Below are positions 50,906 to 59,600 of a DNA stretch of 64,000 bases, piece after piece (position 1 is the stretch's first letter; each line of letters opens with the position of its first letter). Source of the stretch: Chryseobacterium sp. ISL-80 (GTDB lineage: Bacteria > Bacillota > Bacilli > Bacillales > Cytobacillaceae); the NCBI GenBank assembly GCA_018613055.1, contig JAGGQZ010000014.1, forward strand, positions 62,001 to 126,000, read 5' to 3'. Position numbers and translations under genes: made by a program. Under the pieces are notes generated by a model. That model did not search any database. It worked only from the letters and a program-made list of their open reading frames with translations, and was not told where the DNA came from.

Positions 50906-51844
50906 ATGTACAATGCAGGTATACTAGGGATCGGAGCAAACATTCCGGAAACAGTCATTACAAACGAAGTGATCGCCAAAAGGTTTGGTATTACGGAAGA
51001 AGAGATTTACAGGAAGACAGGCATTTTGGAAAGACGCTATGAATCTACCGATGCTTCGCTTGCGGACATGTGTGAAGTTGCTGGAATACGGGCTATCAAA
51101 GATGCCGGAATTGATCCAACGGACATCGACATGGTCATTATTGGAACCAACACTCATGACACCCATATCACAGCTGCACTGGTACAAGACAGAATTGGGG
51201 CTGTCCAATGCGCAGGCCTGGACCTGCATTCTGGATGTTCCAGCTTTATTACCGCATTGGCAACAGGAGCCCAGTTTGTCCAGACCGGATTATACAAAAA
51301 CGTGCTGGTCATTGCCGTCGATAAATGCTCTTCCCTCTTGAATCCCATGGATAAAAAGACTGCGCTGCTATTTTCTGATGGTGCTGCAGCTGTCGTTGTC
51401 GGGCAAGTTGGAGAAAACAAAGGGATCCTGGGAATCAATATGCAGATGGACGGAAGCGGAGGAAAATACCTTCATCTTGATGAAAATAAGAATATCAAGA
51501 TGGACGGAAGGGCAGTCTTCGAATTCGCTGTCAACAAGTTTCCGGAGGCGGTTCACAGTGTATTGGAAATTTCAGGACTGAATCTATCGGATGTCGATTT
51601 CATCGTCCCGCACCAATCAAATCTGCGAATTATCGAAAAAGGAGTTGAGACTCTGGGATATCCAATGGAAAAAGTACATACAAAAACCATCCAATATTAC
51701 GGGAATTCATCAGCACCAACAGTTGCACTTGGCCTTCATGAGGAAGTGAAGCAAGGAAAGATCAAGGAAGGAGATTTGGTAGTTTTAGTCGGGTACGGAG
51801 CAGGTCTCGGCTGGGGAGCCATCACCCTTCGCTGGGGGAAATAA
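50906..51844 (+). CDS. 3-oxoacyl-ACP synthase III (FabH) family protein
   Basis: 312 residues. The thiolase-fold catalytic triad is visible: C111 in LHSGCSSFITAL, H236 in VPHQSNLRI and N267 in YYGNSSAPTVAL. GAGLGWGAITLRW ends the protein as usual. AAAGGAGAG precedes the ATG. Not beside other fatty-acid synthesis genes, so it could be a housekeeping FabH paralogue or a specialised KAS III-like enzyme. It condenses acyl-CoA with malonyl-ACP in known homologues. Confidence 0.88.
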   Translation: MYNAGILGIGANIPETVITNEVIAKRFGITEEEIYRKTGILERRYESTDASLADMCEVAGIRAIKDAGIDPTDIDMVIIGTNTHDTHITAALVQDRIGAVQCAGLDLHSGCSSFITALATGAQFVQTGLYKNVLVIAVDKCSSLLNPMDKKTALLFSDGAAAVVVGQVGENKGILGINMQMDGSGGKYLHLDENKNIKMDGRAVFEFAVNKFPEAVHSVLEISGLNLSDVDFIVPHQSNLRIIEKGVETLGYPMEKVHTKTIQYYGNSSAPTVALGLHEEVKQGKIKEGDLVVLVGYGAGLGWGAITLRWGK

Positions 51845-51949
51845 TTGCTTAAACTGAAGTGCGAGAGACACATAGACTGCGGAGTCACCGGGCATTCGAC
51901 GATTTTAATCAAACGTTTGATTAACAGATACAAGAATCATAGATATTAG

Positions 51950-51990
51950 TGGACAGGCGTGGTTCTAGCGTCTCGCGCGGGAACCACCTG
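51950..51990. repeat. Fragment of the dispersed repeat family
   Basis: GTGGACAGGCGTGGTTCTAGC and CGTCTCGCGCGGGAACCACC match the left part of the long-form elements (compare 45133 and 55572). The right arm is missing. Confidence 0.5.
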
Positions 51991-52006
51991 AATCCACTTT
52001 TTCAAG

Positions 52007-52564
52007 CTACTTCAAAATAGCTAACACCGTCTCCTTAAAACTATCATAGACATCAGACCAAAGTGCTGTTTCCTCCGTATACCTTTTTCTTAACGAACCA
52101 AAGGCTTCTTTTTGTTTTTCCGCAAAGGAAGGATCCTCTTTTGGCGGCAACGACGCACGGACTTCATCTACGATTTGCTGAGATTTGGGTGCACGAGGTC
52201 CCCACTTTCCAAGTAATTGTCCTTGATTATCCAAGATTAAAATCATAGGAATTGCCCGTCCGCCGTTTGTTAAGTGACGATCAATCAAATCTGTATCTGC
52301 ATCCCGTAATGCCACGCGCACTTCAATATCTGCAGCTTCTGCTAGTTTGCGAATAATGGGATTAATCATCATCGCATCTCCACACCAATCCTCGGTAATC
52401 GTCAGGAAATGAAGTTGATGTTGTTTCAACTCTTCAGCAAATCCATCTGCTGGAAGCTGGAATTGTTCATACACAGCAAAGCTTTCCTCTTTTAACATGC
52501 TCATTTCATTCATATAAGTTTGTATTGATTTTCCCTCTTCGAAATACTGTTGTTCTGTTTTCAT
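52007..52564 (-). CDS. Thioredoxin-like protein with a WCGDA active site
   Basis: 185 residues. LTITEDWCGDAMMINPIIRK is the thioredoxin-fold active-site region with a single cysteine (CGDA in place of CxxC). IPMILILDNQGQLLGKWGPR contains the conserved cis-proline. Found widely in Bacillus as a thioredoxin family protein; with one cysteine it cannot act as a classical dithiol reductase. GGAGG precedes the ATG. Confidence 0.85.
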   Translation of the reverse strand: MKTEQQYFEEGKSIQTYMNEMSMLKEESFAVYEQFQLPADGFAEELKQHQLHFLTITEDWCGDAMMINPIIRKLAEAADIEVRVALRDADTDLIDRHLTNGGRAIPMILILDNQGQLLGKWGPRAPKSQQIVDEVRASLPPKEDPSFAEKQKEAFGSLRKRYTEETALWSDVYDSFKETVLAILK

Positions 52565-52672
52565 CTAAATTCCTCCCGCATTTCTATGGGCGTCGTGACG
52601 ACACCCTTCTTTCACCTGATCTGGACTATCTAATAATACTTAATTCTATCTAGTCGAAACAGTAATCTTATT

Positions 52673-53110
52673 TTATAAAGTTTTTCTAAATGAATAGCAC
52701 CATTTATCATAATCTAATTTCTCTTCATAAAAACGATGAGCTTTGTCTCGCTGAATTCCCGATTCTAATGCCACATATTCAGCTCCATTTTCTTTTGCCC
52801 AATTATGTATATAGCTTAATAATTTCTCTCCAAACCCAGATGATCGATAAGCAGGATCCGTTACCAGATCATAGATAAAAACGTGTCGTTTATTATAGAA
52901 GTTCACTCTCCAGCTTAAACCAGCTAAGGATACAATCCGATTATCTCTATATAAAGCATATAAAGTATATCCATCTTTCCTCATTTCCTCTAGTAACTCC
53001 AGGTATGTCTCTTGGGTCAACTCAGTACGTAACTGCTTCATAATTGGAAAAGCCTCTAACCATTGTTCTTTATCCGTTAATTCCTGTATTGTTTCTGCCG
53101 CAGAATTCAT
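52673..53110 (-). CDS. GNAT N-acetyltransferase
   Basis: 145 residues, start ATG 53110 with AGGGG upstream. VFIYDLVTDPAYRSSGFGEK is the acetyl-CoA loop and YVALESGIQRDKAHRFYEEK the C-terminal motif. Substrate unknown. It lies 40 bases after a NUDIX gene on the same strand. Confidence 0.88.
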   Translation of the reverse strand: MNSAAETIQELTDKEQWLEAFPIMKQLRTELTQETYLELLEEMRKDGYTLYALYRDNRIVSLAGLSWRVNFYNKRHVFIYDLVTDPAYRSSGFGEKLLSYIHNWAKENGAEYVALESGIQRDKAHRFYEEKLDYDKWCYSFRKTL

Positions 53111-53150
53111 ATTTACGCCCCTAAAAATTTTATTCATGATGATAAAGGTA

Positions 53151-53633
53151 CTATCGTATTACCGATAAAACTGTATGTTCAATCCCCCTGCTGTCCTGCA
53201 ACTTTTGCAACTGAGGAACAACAAATTCAGGTACAATCTTGTACTTATCGAGCTCATCGATCTCAATCCACTTGTGAACATATCCTTCTTCCATACCTTT
53301 GAACTCATTTTCATAGTTAACTAATTTATGGTCTTCCGGAATTTCCACAAGATAATGCATACCCAATTCCTGAATTTTTTTATTCTCTGTCTCTAAAAAA
53401 TATTCCACTACCCAACAGAGGTTCATATGGTCAACTTTTAAGTTGAACTCTTCTATTAACTCTCTTTTTAACGTCTCCTCTGTTGATTCAAAATGCTCAA
53501 CTCTTCCCCCTGGTAAAAACCAATTTTCACTATTAACTGGCCTTTGAAATAAGACCTTTCCATTTTGTTTGATAATCGCAGCAGATCTTAAGTGAAAGCT
53601 TCTATCATTTTTTATTGAGAACTTGATCATCAT
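53151..53633 (-). CDS. NUDIX hydrolase
   Basis: 160 residues. GGRVEHFESTEETLKRELIE followed by EF is a complete NUDIX box (G-x5-E-x7-REUxEE). GGAGGAG precedes the ATG. Hydrolyses a nucleoside-diphosphate-linked substrate. Forms a run with the GNAT gene downstream. Confidence 0.93.
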   Translation of the reverse strand: MMIKFSIKNDRSFHLRSAAIIKQNGKVLFQRPVNSENWFLPGGRVEHFESTEETLKRELIEEFNLKVDHMNLCWVVEYFLETENKKIQELGMHYLVEIPEDHKLVNYENEFKGMEEGYVHKWIEIDELDKYKIVPEFVVPQLQKLQDSRGIEHTVLSVIR

Positions 53634-53714
53634 TTTGGTTCTCCTCCAAATTGCTATCCGCTACTTTCCCTTTTGCACAAAGGAAAATGTCACCGATGAC
53701 GGGGACACTTTGTT

Positions 53715-54197
53715 CTATGCTCTTCTCTTTTCAACTGGTATAAATAAATCAACCCGGCACTTCCCTTCAGGATCTTCGGAAGGGTTATTCATATTGAATT
53801 CCAGATTATATCTTTGGTAATCGGCTGCATAATCGCTATTTGGCAGCCATTCGCCAAACATATATTGATAGGCAGAATGAAGTTTTTCAGGTTTTTCATA
53901 AAAGGAATACAAAGCATATTGCCCGCCATCCAATTTCCTGAATTCCATCTCTTTATGGTTTTCTTTAATAAATCCCTCTGGTATTGTAACGCAGGCATCG
54001 TGACGGCAATCCTTGCTTTCTACTTGGTCCGGATTATCTAAAGATACACCGATGAATGACTGCTGGGGAGGATATAGTCCATTGCTGACCGCCCAATTGA
54101 TCAGCTTTACCCAGTGTTCCTGGGGTTCAAAATAACTCCCCGTCCGTCTTATATAGGCTATTTCCATTTCAGGTAAGTTCTTGATTAAGATATTCAT
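53715..54197 (-). CDS. GyrI-like small-molecule-binding protein
   Basis: 160 residues. IAYIRRTGSYFEPQEHWVKL at the start and ALYSFYEKPEKLHSAYQYMF then GEWLPNSDY toward the C-terminus are the pattern of the GyrI/SbmC and AraC effector-binding fold. It lacks a DNA-binding part. These proteins bind aromatic or cationic compounds, sometimes for resistance. Confidence 0.85.
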   Translation of the reverse strand: MNILIKNLPEMEIAYIRRTGSYFEPQEHWVKLINWAVSNGLYPPQQSFIGVSLDNPDQVESKDCRHDACVTIPEGFIKENHKEMEFRKLDGGQYALYSFYEKPEKLHSAYQYMFGEWLPNSDYAADYQRYNLEFNMNNPSEDPEGKCRVDLFIPVEKRRA

Positions 54198-54254
54198 TTT
54201 TTACATCCTCTTAAAAAAGATTTGGTCTGCCGCTAGTTTTGCGGTTTCCCATCC

Positions 54255-55034
54255 TTATTCATTATTCATAAAGTTTTGTCTCTCCAAGTAGTTGAGCACT
54301 GTTTGTGAAAATTCCTGATGCGATTCCTTCGTATACTTAGCTATCGTATAAATTTGGGCAAGGTTCTTTAATCCCAATTGCTCTGTCATTTCTTTTAGTT
54401 TTGGGACAGCCATATAGCGGTTCCAGCCTTTTTCATTACGATCTTTATAGATTTCCTGAATATCCTCATCTGAATAGTCGTGATACTGATCGTAGTGAAC
54501 AAGTCCATGCAATGGCAGCCGGTCCCGCGGGGCAGGGTTTTCCGCCGGATACCCTAATGAATAGCCAACAATGGGAACGACATTTAGCGGTAGGTTCAGC
54601 AATTCACCAATTTGATCACAATTTGCAAGCGTAGAACCCATATAGCAAATGCCCAGTCCCTCATTTTCAGCTGCTAAAGCGCAGTTTTGTGCCGCCAAAG
54701 CTGCATCAATGGCCCCAATCATAAAGCTCATGTAATTATCAAAATGTACAGGTGCATCGTTGAGTACAAGCCATTTCCTCATCCTATTAAAATCCGCACA
54801 AAAGGTTAAAAGGATCGGCGCATCAACAACCATCGATTGCTCCATATGAGCATGGTATAACTTTTCCTTCAGCTCCTTGTCTTTCGTGACGATGATCGAA
54901 TACGTTTGCATATTGCCACTTGATGAAGCACGAATACCCGCCTGTAAAATTCGGTCTAGCAGCTCTTGGCTGATTTCCCTATCTTCATATTCTCGGATAG
55001 ACCGGTGCCCGTGAATCACATCATTCAATTCCAA
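54255..55034 (-). CDS. NADPH-dependent nitroreductase (NfsA/NfrA group)
   Basis: 259 residues from TTG with AGGAG. HRSIREYEDREISQELLDRI opens the nitroreductase fold; ASSSGNMQTYSIIVTKDKEL contains the FMN-phosphate contacts and ENEGLGICYMGSTLANCDQI the conserved C-terminal FMN loop. GYSLGYPAENPAPRDRLPLH is typical of the NfsA/NfrA subgroup. Reduces flavins, nitro compounds or quinones with NADPH. Confidence 0.9.
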   Translation of the reverse strand: MELNDVIHGHRSIREYEDREISQELLDRILQAGIRASSSGNMQTYSIIVTKDKELKEKLYHAHMEQSMVVDAPILLTFCADFNRMRKWLVLNDAPVHFDNYMSFMIGAIDAALAAQNCALAAENEGLGICYMGSTLANCDQIGELLNLPLNVVPIVGYSLGYPAENPAPRDRLPLHGLVHYDQYHDYSDEDIQEIYKDRNEKGWNRYMAVPKLKEMTEQLGLKNLAQIYTIAKYTKESHQEFSQTVLNYLERQNFMNNE

Positions 55035-55070
55035 AACAAATCACTCCTAATGATCAGCCTTTTGTTTCTA

Positions 55071-55496
55071 TTATTCTAGTTCCACCAAATATTCCTTCAA
55101 TCGTTCTTTTGTTTCTGGTAAAAGAGGCGCCGACTTCCTGGTGTGCTCGTCCATTTGCACGATGACGGTTTCTGCCACCGCAGCAAGCTTTCCATTTTGA
55201 TAGATTCCTTGGAATAATGAAAAGGAACTATTGCCAACTCTTGTAATGGCACTGCCAATCTCCACTGTTCCAGGCCACCGTATTTCCGAAAGTAAATCCA
55301 GCTTTAGATTCGCTATGACAAAGGAAGCATTATCCGCATGCAGCGGCTCCTTTGCATATATTAGCTCCGTTCTTCCCGTTTCCAGGAAGGTTGAAAACAA
55401 TGCGTTATTTACATGTCCCTGCCGATCCGTATCTGCATACCTGATCTTGTCATATGCCTTTAATGGGAAATCCTCATATTTAGGTCTCATCTGCAT
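55071..55496 (-). CDS. Acyl-CoA thioesterase, hotdog fold (4HBT/YbgC type)
   Basis: About 141 residues. IRYADTDRQGHVNNALFSTF carries the catalytic Asp and the HVNN motif of the 4-hydroxybenzoyl-CoA thioesterase group. The start is ambiguous: ATG at 55505, 55496 or 55490 all sit behind GGAGG or GAGGGTG; 55496 is used. Hydrolyses acyl-CoA or acyl-ACP thioesters. Confidence 0.88.
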   Translation of the reverse strand: MQMRPKYEDFPLKAYDKIRYADTDRQGHVNNALFSTFLETGRTELIYAKEPLHADNASFVIANLKLDLLSEIRWPGTVEIGSAITRVGNSSFSLFQGIYQNGKLAAVAETVIVQMDEHTRKSAPLLPETKERLKEYLVELE

Positions 55497-55571
55497 CACC
55501 CTCATTCCTCCTGCAACTATGCCTATAGATACATTGTTCAACACTTTTAGCCATAAATCCTGCTTCAACAA

Positions 55572-55710
55572 GAGACACAGAGACGGTTCTTGTGCTCACA
55601 CGGGAGCCGAAGTATTTTTTAATTTGGCCAAGAATAACTCATTACAGACTGTACCTGAGATTATTTGGCTAGATTCATTAAATTCACAAGGACCGGAACC
55701 ACCCCCTTGT
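55572..55710. repeat. Long form of the GGGACGGTTC dispersed element
   Basis: GAGACACAGAGACGGTTCTT at the left, and GGACCGGAACCACCCCCTTG at the right, with about 100 bases between. The right arm has drifted. Confidence 0.65.
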
Positions 55711-55823
55711 TATTCCCCCATTCCCACCGAAAACTTTATCTATCAGGAAGTATAAAATTAAGTTTCAACAAACCACTTTTTAGGTATAAGTATCTAAAAC
55801 TTTAATCACAGGAGGCGTCTTAA

Positions 55824-55979
55824 TTGCCAAATGAGGAATTAGTCATTTATCAAGGAAAAGAATATATTATTGTGCATCAATATGATTCAGGCTATGTGGA
55901 AATCAGAAAGCTAAAAAGCAGAAGTATTGAACTGGTACACGAGTCGGAACTAAAACACTTAAGTAATTCTGATTCCTAG
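55824..55979 (+). CDS. Small 51-residue protein with a TTG start
   Basis: AGGAGG lies 9 bases before TTG 55824. The protein reads MPNEELVIYQGKEYIIVHQY then DSGYVEIRKLKSRSIELVHE and ends SNSDS. It has an alternating hydrophobic pattern like a small beta barrel (SH3-like) and no signal. I do not recognise the family, but the ribosome site and composition support a real gene. It stands alone between a repeat and the first hairpin array. Confidence 0.65.
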   Translation: MPNEELVIYQGKEYIIVHQYDSGYVEIRKLKSRSIELVHESELKHLSNSDS

Positions 55980-56111
55980 GAAAATGGTAATTTCGCAAAA
56001 ATAAGACGCAGAATAAGGCAAAACAGAAGCTGGAACAAAGCTCATTTTATGGAGGTTAGATTCTTACAAATTATAGGACGCCGGACCCCTCCCATGTCTC
56101 CTTTTATAGGG

Positions 56112-56791
56112 GAAAGATGCCCTTATGTGAGCTTGACATCCTCCATAAGGGTATCTTTATGGGGAAAAGATGCCCTTATGTGACCTCGATGCCGTGTATA
56201 AGGGTATCTTTACGAGCGAAAGATGACCTTATGAGACCTCGATACTGTGCATAAGGGTGTCTTTTTACGCGAAAGGTGACCTTATGAGGCCTTGAAACCC
56301 TACATAAGGGTATCTTTATGGGCGAAAGGTGACCTTATGTGACCTCGATGCCGTGCATAAGGGTATCTTTATAGGAGAATGATGCCCTTATGAGACCTCG
56401 TTACTGTGCATAAGGGTATCTTTTTACGCGAAAGGTGACCTTATGAGGCCTTGAAACCCTACATAAGGGTATCTTTATGGGCGAAAGGTGACCTTATGTG
56501 ACCTCGATGCCGTGCATAAGGGTATCTTTATAGGAGAATGATGCCCTTATGAGACCTCGATACTGTGCATAAGGGTATCTTTTTACGCGAAAGATGACCT
56601 TATGTGACCTTGATACCGTGCATAAGGGTATCTTTATAGATGAAAGATGCCCTTATGAAGCCTTGAAACCACGCATAAGGGTATCTTTTTAAGAGAATGA
56701 TGCCCTTATGTAGCCTTGAAACCGTGCATAAGGGTATCTTTTTAGACGAAAGATGTCCTTATGAAGCCTCGATGCTGTGCCTAGGGGTATC
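56112..56791. repeat. Tandem array 1: twelve 53-bp hairpin units plus one partial
   Basis: Units begin at 56112, 56164, 56218, 56271, 56324, 56377, 56430, 56483, 56536, 56589, 56642, 56695 and 56748 (partial). From the third unit onward the period is exactly 53. Each has GAAAGATGCCCTTATG, a variable 16-base middle, then CATAAGGGTATCTTT, so each unit can pair as a long stem. Units 4-6 are repeated as 7-9 (159-bp higher-order copy). No reading frame crosses the array. The middles are of recurring types (TGACCTCGATGCCGTG, GGCCTTGAAACCCTA), not unique spacers, so it is not CRISPR. Confidence 0.95.
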
Positions 56792-56852
56792 GAAAGGTGC
56801 TCTTATGAGACCACAAATCCCCGGAACCATCCCCTAGTCCCATAATTAATCG

Positions 56853-56885
56853 AAAAAAAAACCAGCAGAGCTCCCCCGCTGGTTT
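56853..56885 (-). terminator. Rho-independent terminator of the desaturase gene
   Basis: AAACCAGC and GCTGGTTT pair around a GC-rich loop and are followed by TTTTTTT on the minus strand. It lies between the gene stop (56891) and array 1. Confidence 0.88.
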
Positions 56886-56890
56886 AACTA

Positions 56891-57781
56891 TCACTTTGTC
56901 TTATAAAACCTGTCCCTTACTCTTTTTAACCGTGCATGATACTTCAAAATATCAAGCCTTGCTTTTTCAGCTTCTGGTGCGATCGGGCGCAGTTTTTCAA
57001 CTTCCCAGTAGTCTACAATGACATCAAGGACCTGATCGAAATACTCCAGCGGGCCGTAATTGGCTTCCTTGGCAATGATGGACATCCGGTCTTCAAAGTC
57101 AGGCATGACGGCACCCGGCATTTTGAAATTCATGATCACATGCCCAAGGTAGTAGCAGTAATTCGGCTCCAATTGCAGATGATATTTTATGACATCCCGG
57201 TAAAAAGCATAATGCAAGGTCTCGTCCTTTGCCAGGCGCCGCAGCAGGCTGGACAAATCACGATCGTGTGGACCCGCTACTTTTGCCACATTGTTATAAA
57301 AGACCATGGTGGCAAGCTCCTGCAGTGAGGTATAAACCATCGTCTCAAATGGTGTATGGAAGTCAGGGTTCCAGCCATTTTCAACGGTTTGCTTATGTAG
57401 CTGATGAAGCCGGTCTGGATTGACATTCCGCGTAATTAATAGATACGTTTCCAGCAAGTTTGAATGCTGATCCTCTTCTGCTGTCCAGGTATGAACGAAA
57501 TCCTTGATGACCGTTAATGACCCTTTGAAGGTCTGATCAAGATACGAAGTAAACCACGGGAGATTCACTTCCGTTAAGAGAGCTGTTTCAACAGCGGTGA
57601 CGACGGATCCAGGCAGGGTCACCTGGCTTTCGTCCCATGGAACACGCCTGAAATCCTGCGCCTTATCCCATGGCAGGAATTCATGATAGCCCCAGTCTAT
57701 TTTCTCAGCCCTCTTCTTATGTTCTTCATATAACTCTCTGACCTTTGGTTCAAGTCTGAAATCTAAATGGTTAGTTAGCAA
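56891..57781 (-). CDS. Acyl-ACP desaturase, ferritin-like di-iron enzyme
   Basis: 296 residues from TTG with GGAGGG upstream. TALLTEVNLPWF gives the first iron ligand E, TAEEDQHSNLL the EExxH, SLQELATMVFYNNVA the next E, and RLAKDETLHYAFY the second ExxH. This is the stearoyl-ACP desaturase fold; typical plant enzymes are longer (about 360), bacterial ones close to this length. Introduces a double bond into acyl-ACP with O2 and reduced ferredoxin. It stands between the two hairpin arrays. Confidence 0.85.
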   Translation of the reverse strand: MLTNHLDFRLEPKVRELYEEHKKRAEKIDWGYHEFLPWDKAQDFRRVPWDESQVTLPGSVVTAVETALLTEVNLPWFTSYLDQTFKGSLTVIKDFVHTWTAEEDQHSNLLETYLLITRNVNPDRLHQLHKQTVENGWNPDFHTPFETMVYTSLQELATMVFYNNVAKVAGPHDRDLSSLLRRLAKDETLHYAFYRDVIKYHLQLEPNYCYYLGHVIMNFKMPGAVMPDFEDRMSIIAKEANYGPLEYFDQVLDVIVDYWEVEKLRPIAPEAEKARLDILKYHARLKRVRDRFYKTK

Positions 57782-58083
57782 AGTACACCCTCCATGACGA
57801 ATAAAGTTTGTTTAATAAAACCGAAATCCAATCCTGAAAACCTTTTACAACTAACTTATAGGACCTGTTACTAAAATTACTATATCACATTAACACTATA
57901 GAAAACTAAAATATGATTCCCATCTATATTATTTTGAGTCTTTTAACCTCTTTTGCTAAATGAGATTTAGGATGGTGGACACAGGGACCGTTCACCTCCC
58001 CCTATGCCTCACACGCTTCCCAAGCAGCTTAATTAGCTGGTAAACTAAACATAAACCTTTTTACGGACGGAAGGAGCAACACT

Positions 58084-58980
58084 TTGAAAAAGCATGGGAT
58101 TATATCACTGGGCGAAGTAATCGTTGATTTGATTGCAACCGATTCCTCCAATACCACATTTCAGCGATTATTAGGGGGAGCCACTGTCAATGTCGCAGTC
58201 GGGGTTAGCAGACATGGCATTCCATCGTATTATTTATGCAAATTGGGAAGGGATGAAAGCAGTAAATTTGTTGATGGCGAATTAAAGAAGGAAGGGGTTG
58301 ATCTTTCTTTTTGTTCTTATAATATGAATAAACAAATCTGCTCAGTTTACATCCATTTAAATGAGCTGGGAGAACGGTATTTCCATTCGTATGTAAACGA
58401 AACTCCTGATGAGTGGATCACTGCGGAGGAACTTGATCGTGGCCCGTTCCTGAAAAGCAAGCTGTTTTACTTTGGATCTGGCACTCTTTTTCACCCAATT
58501 GCCAGAAAAACAACTAAACAAGCTATCCACAATGCCAGAGAAGAGAATATGCAAATTGCATTCGATACCAATATCCGGTTGAAACGATGGAAAAGTGAGC
58601 ACCAGTGCAGAGAAACGATTCTCTCCTTTGTGCAGAAGGCCGATATCGTAAAAATGACGGAAGAAGAAATGCAGTTTTTAACAGAAACAGAAACTCTAGA
58701 ATCCGCGTTAGATCAGATTGCAAAACTGGAGATCCCTTTCCTATTTGTCACGAAAGGAAAGGACGGAGCATATGCCATTCATGAAAATAGGATTGTGCAT
58801 GTCCCTGGAATTCCGGTAAAAGCGATTGACACAACAGGTGCCGGAGACGCGTTCATGGCTGCCATTCTATCCCGCTTCCATGACAACGGGATCCCTCACA
58901 ACGAAGCTGAATTAAGGGAGTATACTGAGTTTGCCAATAAAGCCGGAGCACTGTCTGCCACTAAATTGGGATCTTTATAA
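58084..58980 (+). CDS. PfkB-family carbohydrate kinase, fructokinase-like
   Basis: 298 residues from TTG with GGAAGGAG upstream. ISLGEVIVDLIATDS opens the fold; RLLGGATVNVAVGVSRHG is PfkB signature 1 and AIDTTGAGDAFMAAIL signature 2 with the catalytic aspartate. FVTKGKDGAY is the adenine-loop strand. Phosphorylates fructose or a similar sugar with ATP. No sugar transporter lies beside it. Array 2 begins 86 bases downstream. Confidence 0.9.
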   Translation: MKKHGIISLGEVIVDLIATDSSNTTFQRLLGGATVNVAVGVSRHGIPSYYLCKLGRDESSKFVDGELKKEGVDLSFCSYNMNKQICSVYIHLNELGERYFHSYVNETPDEWITAEELDRGPFLKSKLFYFGSGTLFHPIARKTTKQAIHNAREENMQIAFDTNIRLKRWKSEHQCRETILSFVQKADIVKMTEEEMQFLTETETLESALDQIAKLEIPFLFVTKGKDGAYAIHENRIVHVPGIPVKAIDTTGAGDAFMAAILSRFHDNGIPHNEAELREYTEFANKAGALSATKLGSL

Positions 58981-59065
58981 AGAGCAAAAGGGACCATTCT
59001 CCTGTCTCCTCCCTCCCCAAAAACCGCAAATTCGGAAAAGAAATCGTCTTCCTAGATGCCGAACC

Positions 59066-59505
59066 AAAGGGTATCTTTATCACCGAAAGATACCCTTATG
59101 TGACCCCGAACTCTTTCCAAAGGGTATCTTTATCACCCAAAGATAACCTTATGTGACCCCGAACTCTTTCCAAAGGGTATCTTTATCGGCGAAAGGTACC
59201 CTTATGTGACCTCGAACCCCACCCAAAGGGTATCTTTATCCACCAAAGGTACCCTTATGTAACCCCGAACCCCATCCAAAGGGTATCTTTATCACCGAAA
59301 GGTACCCTTATGTAACCCCAAACTCCACCCAAAGGGTATCTTTATCACTGAAAGATACCCTTATGTGACGCCGAACCCTATCCAAAGGGTATCTTTATCA
59401 CCGAAAGATACCCTTATGTAGCCTGGAAGCCTCCCCAAAGGGTATCTTTATCCACCAAAGATACCCTTATGAGGACCCGAACTACTTCCAAAGGGTATCT
59501 TTATC
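59066..59505. repeat. Tandem array 2: eight 53-bp hairpin units plus one partial
   Basis: Units begin at 59066, 59119, 59172, 59225, 59278, 59331, 59384, 59437 and 59490 (partial); the period is exactly 53 throughout. Each unit starts AAAGGGTATCTTTATC, has a short ACCG-type loop, then GAAAGATACCCTTATG, giving a 12-bp stem, followed by a variable GTGACCCCGAACTCTTTCC-type linker. The core and the linker start (TTATGTGACC) match array 1 in the same orientation, so both arrays descend from one unit. Confidence 0.95.
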
Positions 59506-59545
59506 GAAAAAACTGCCCCTAAAAATGCGGTTATAGCCTCCGTCC

Positions 59546-59590
59546 TCAAAAAAAGGCTCTCCTAGTCAAAAATGATCAAGGAGAGCCTTT
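59546..59590 (-). terminator. Rho-independent terminator, convergent genes
   Basis: AAAGGCTCTCC and GGAGAGCCTTT form an 11-bp stem; on the minus strand it is followed by TTTT and on the + strand by ATTTTTT. Serves the stressosome gene at 59601 and may stop transcripts from array 2. Confidence 0.9.
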
Positions 59591-59600
59591 ATTTTTTCAC

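Noticed and set aside
56112-59505. CRISPR arrays at the two tandem repeats
   Set aside because: Repeats of 53 bp follow each other without unique spacers, loops recur, units are themselves hairpins that vary in sequence, and no cas gene is near.
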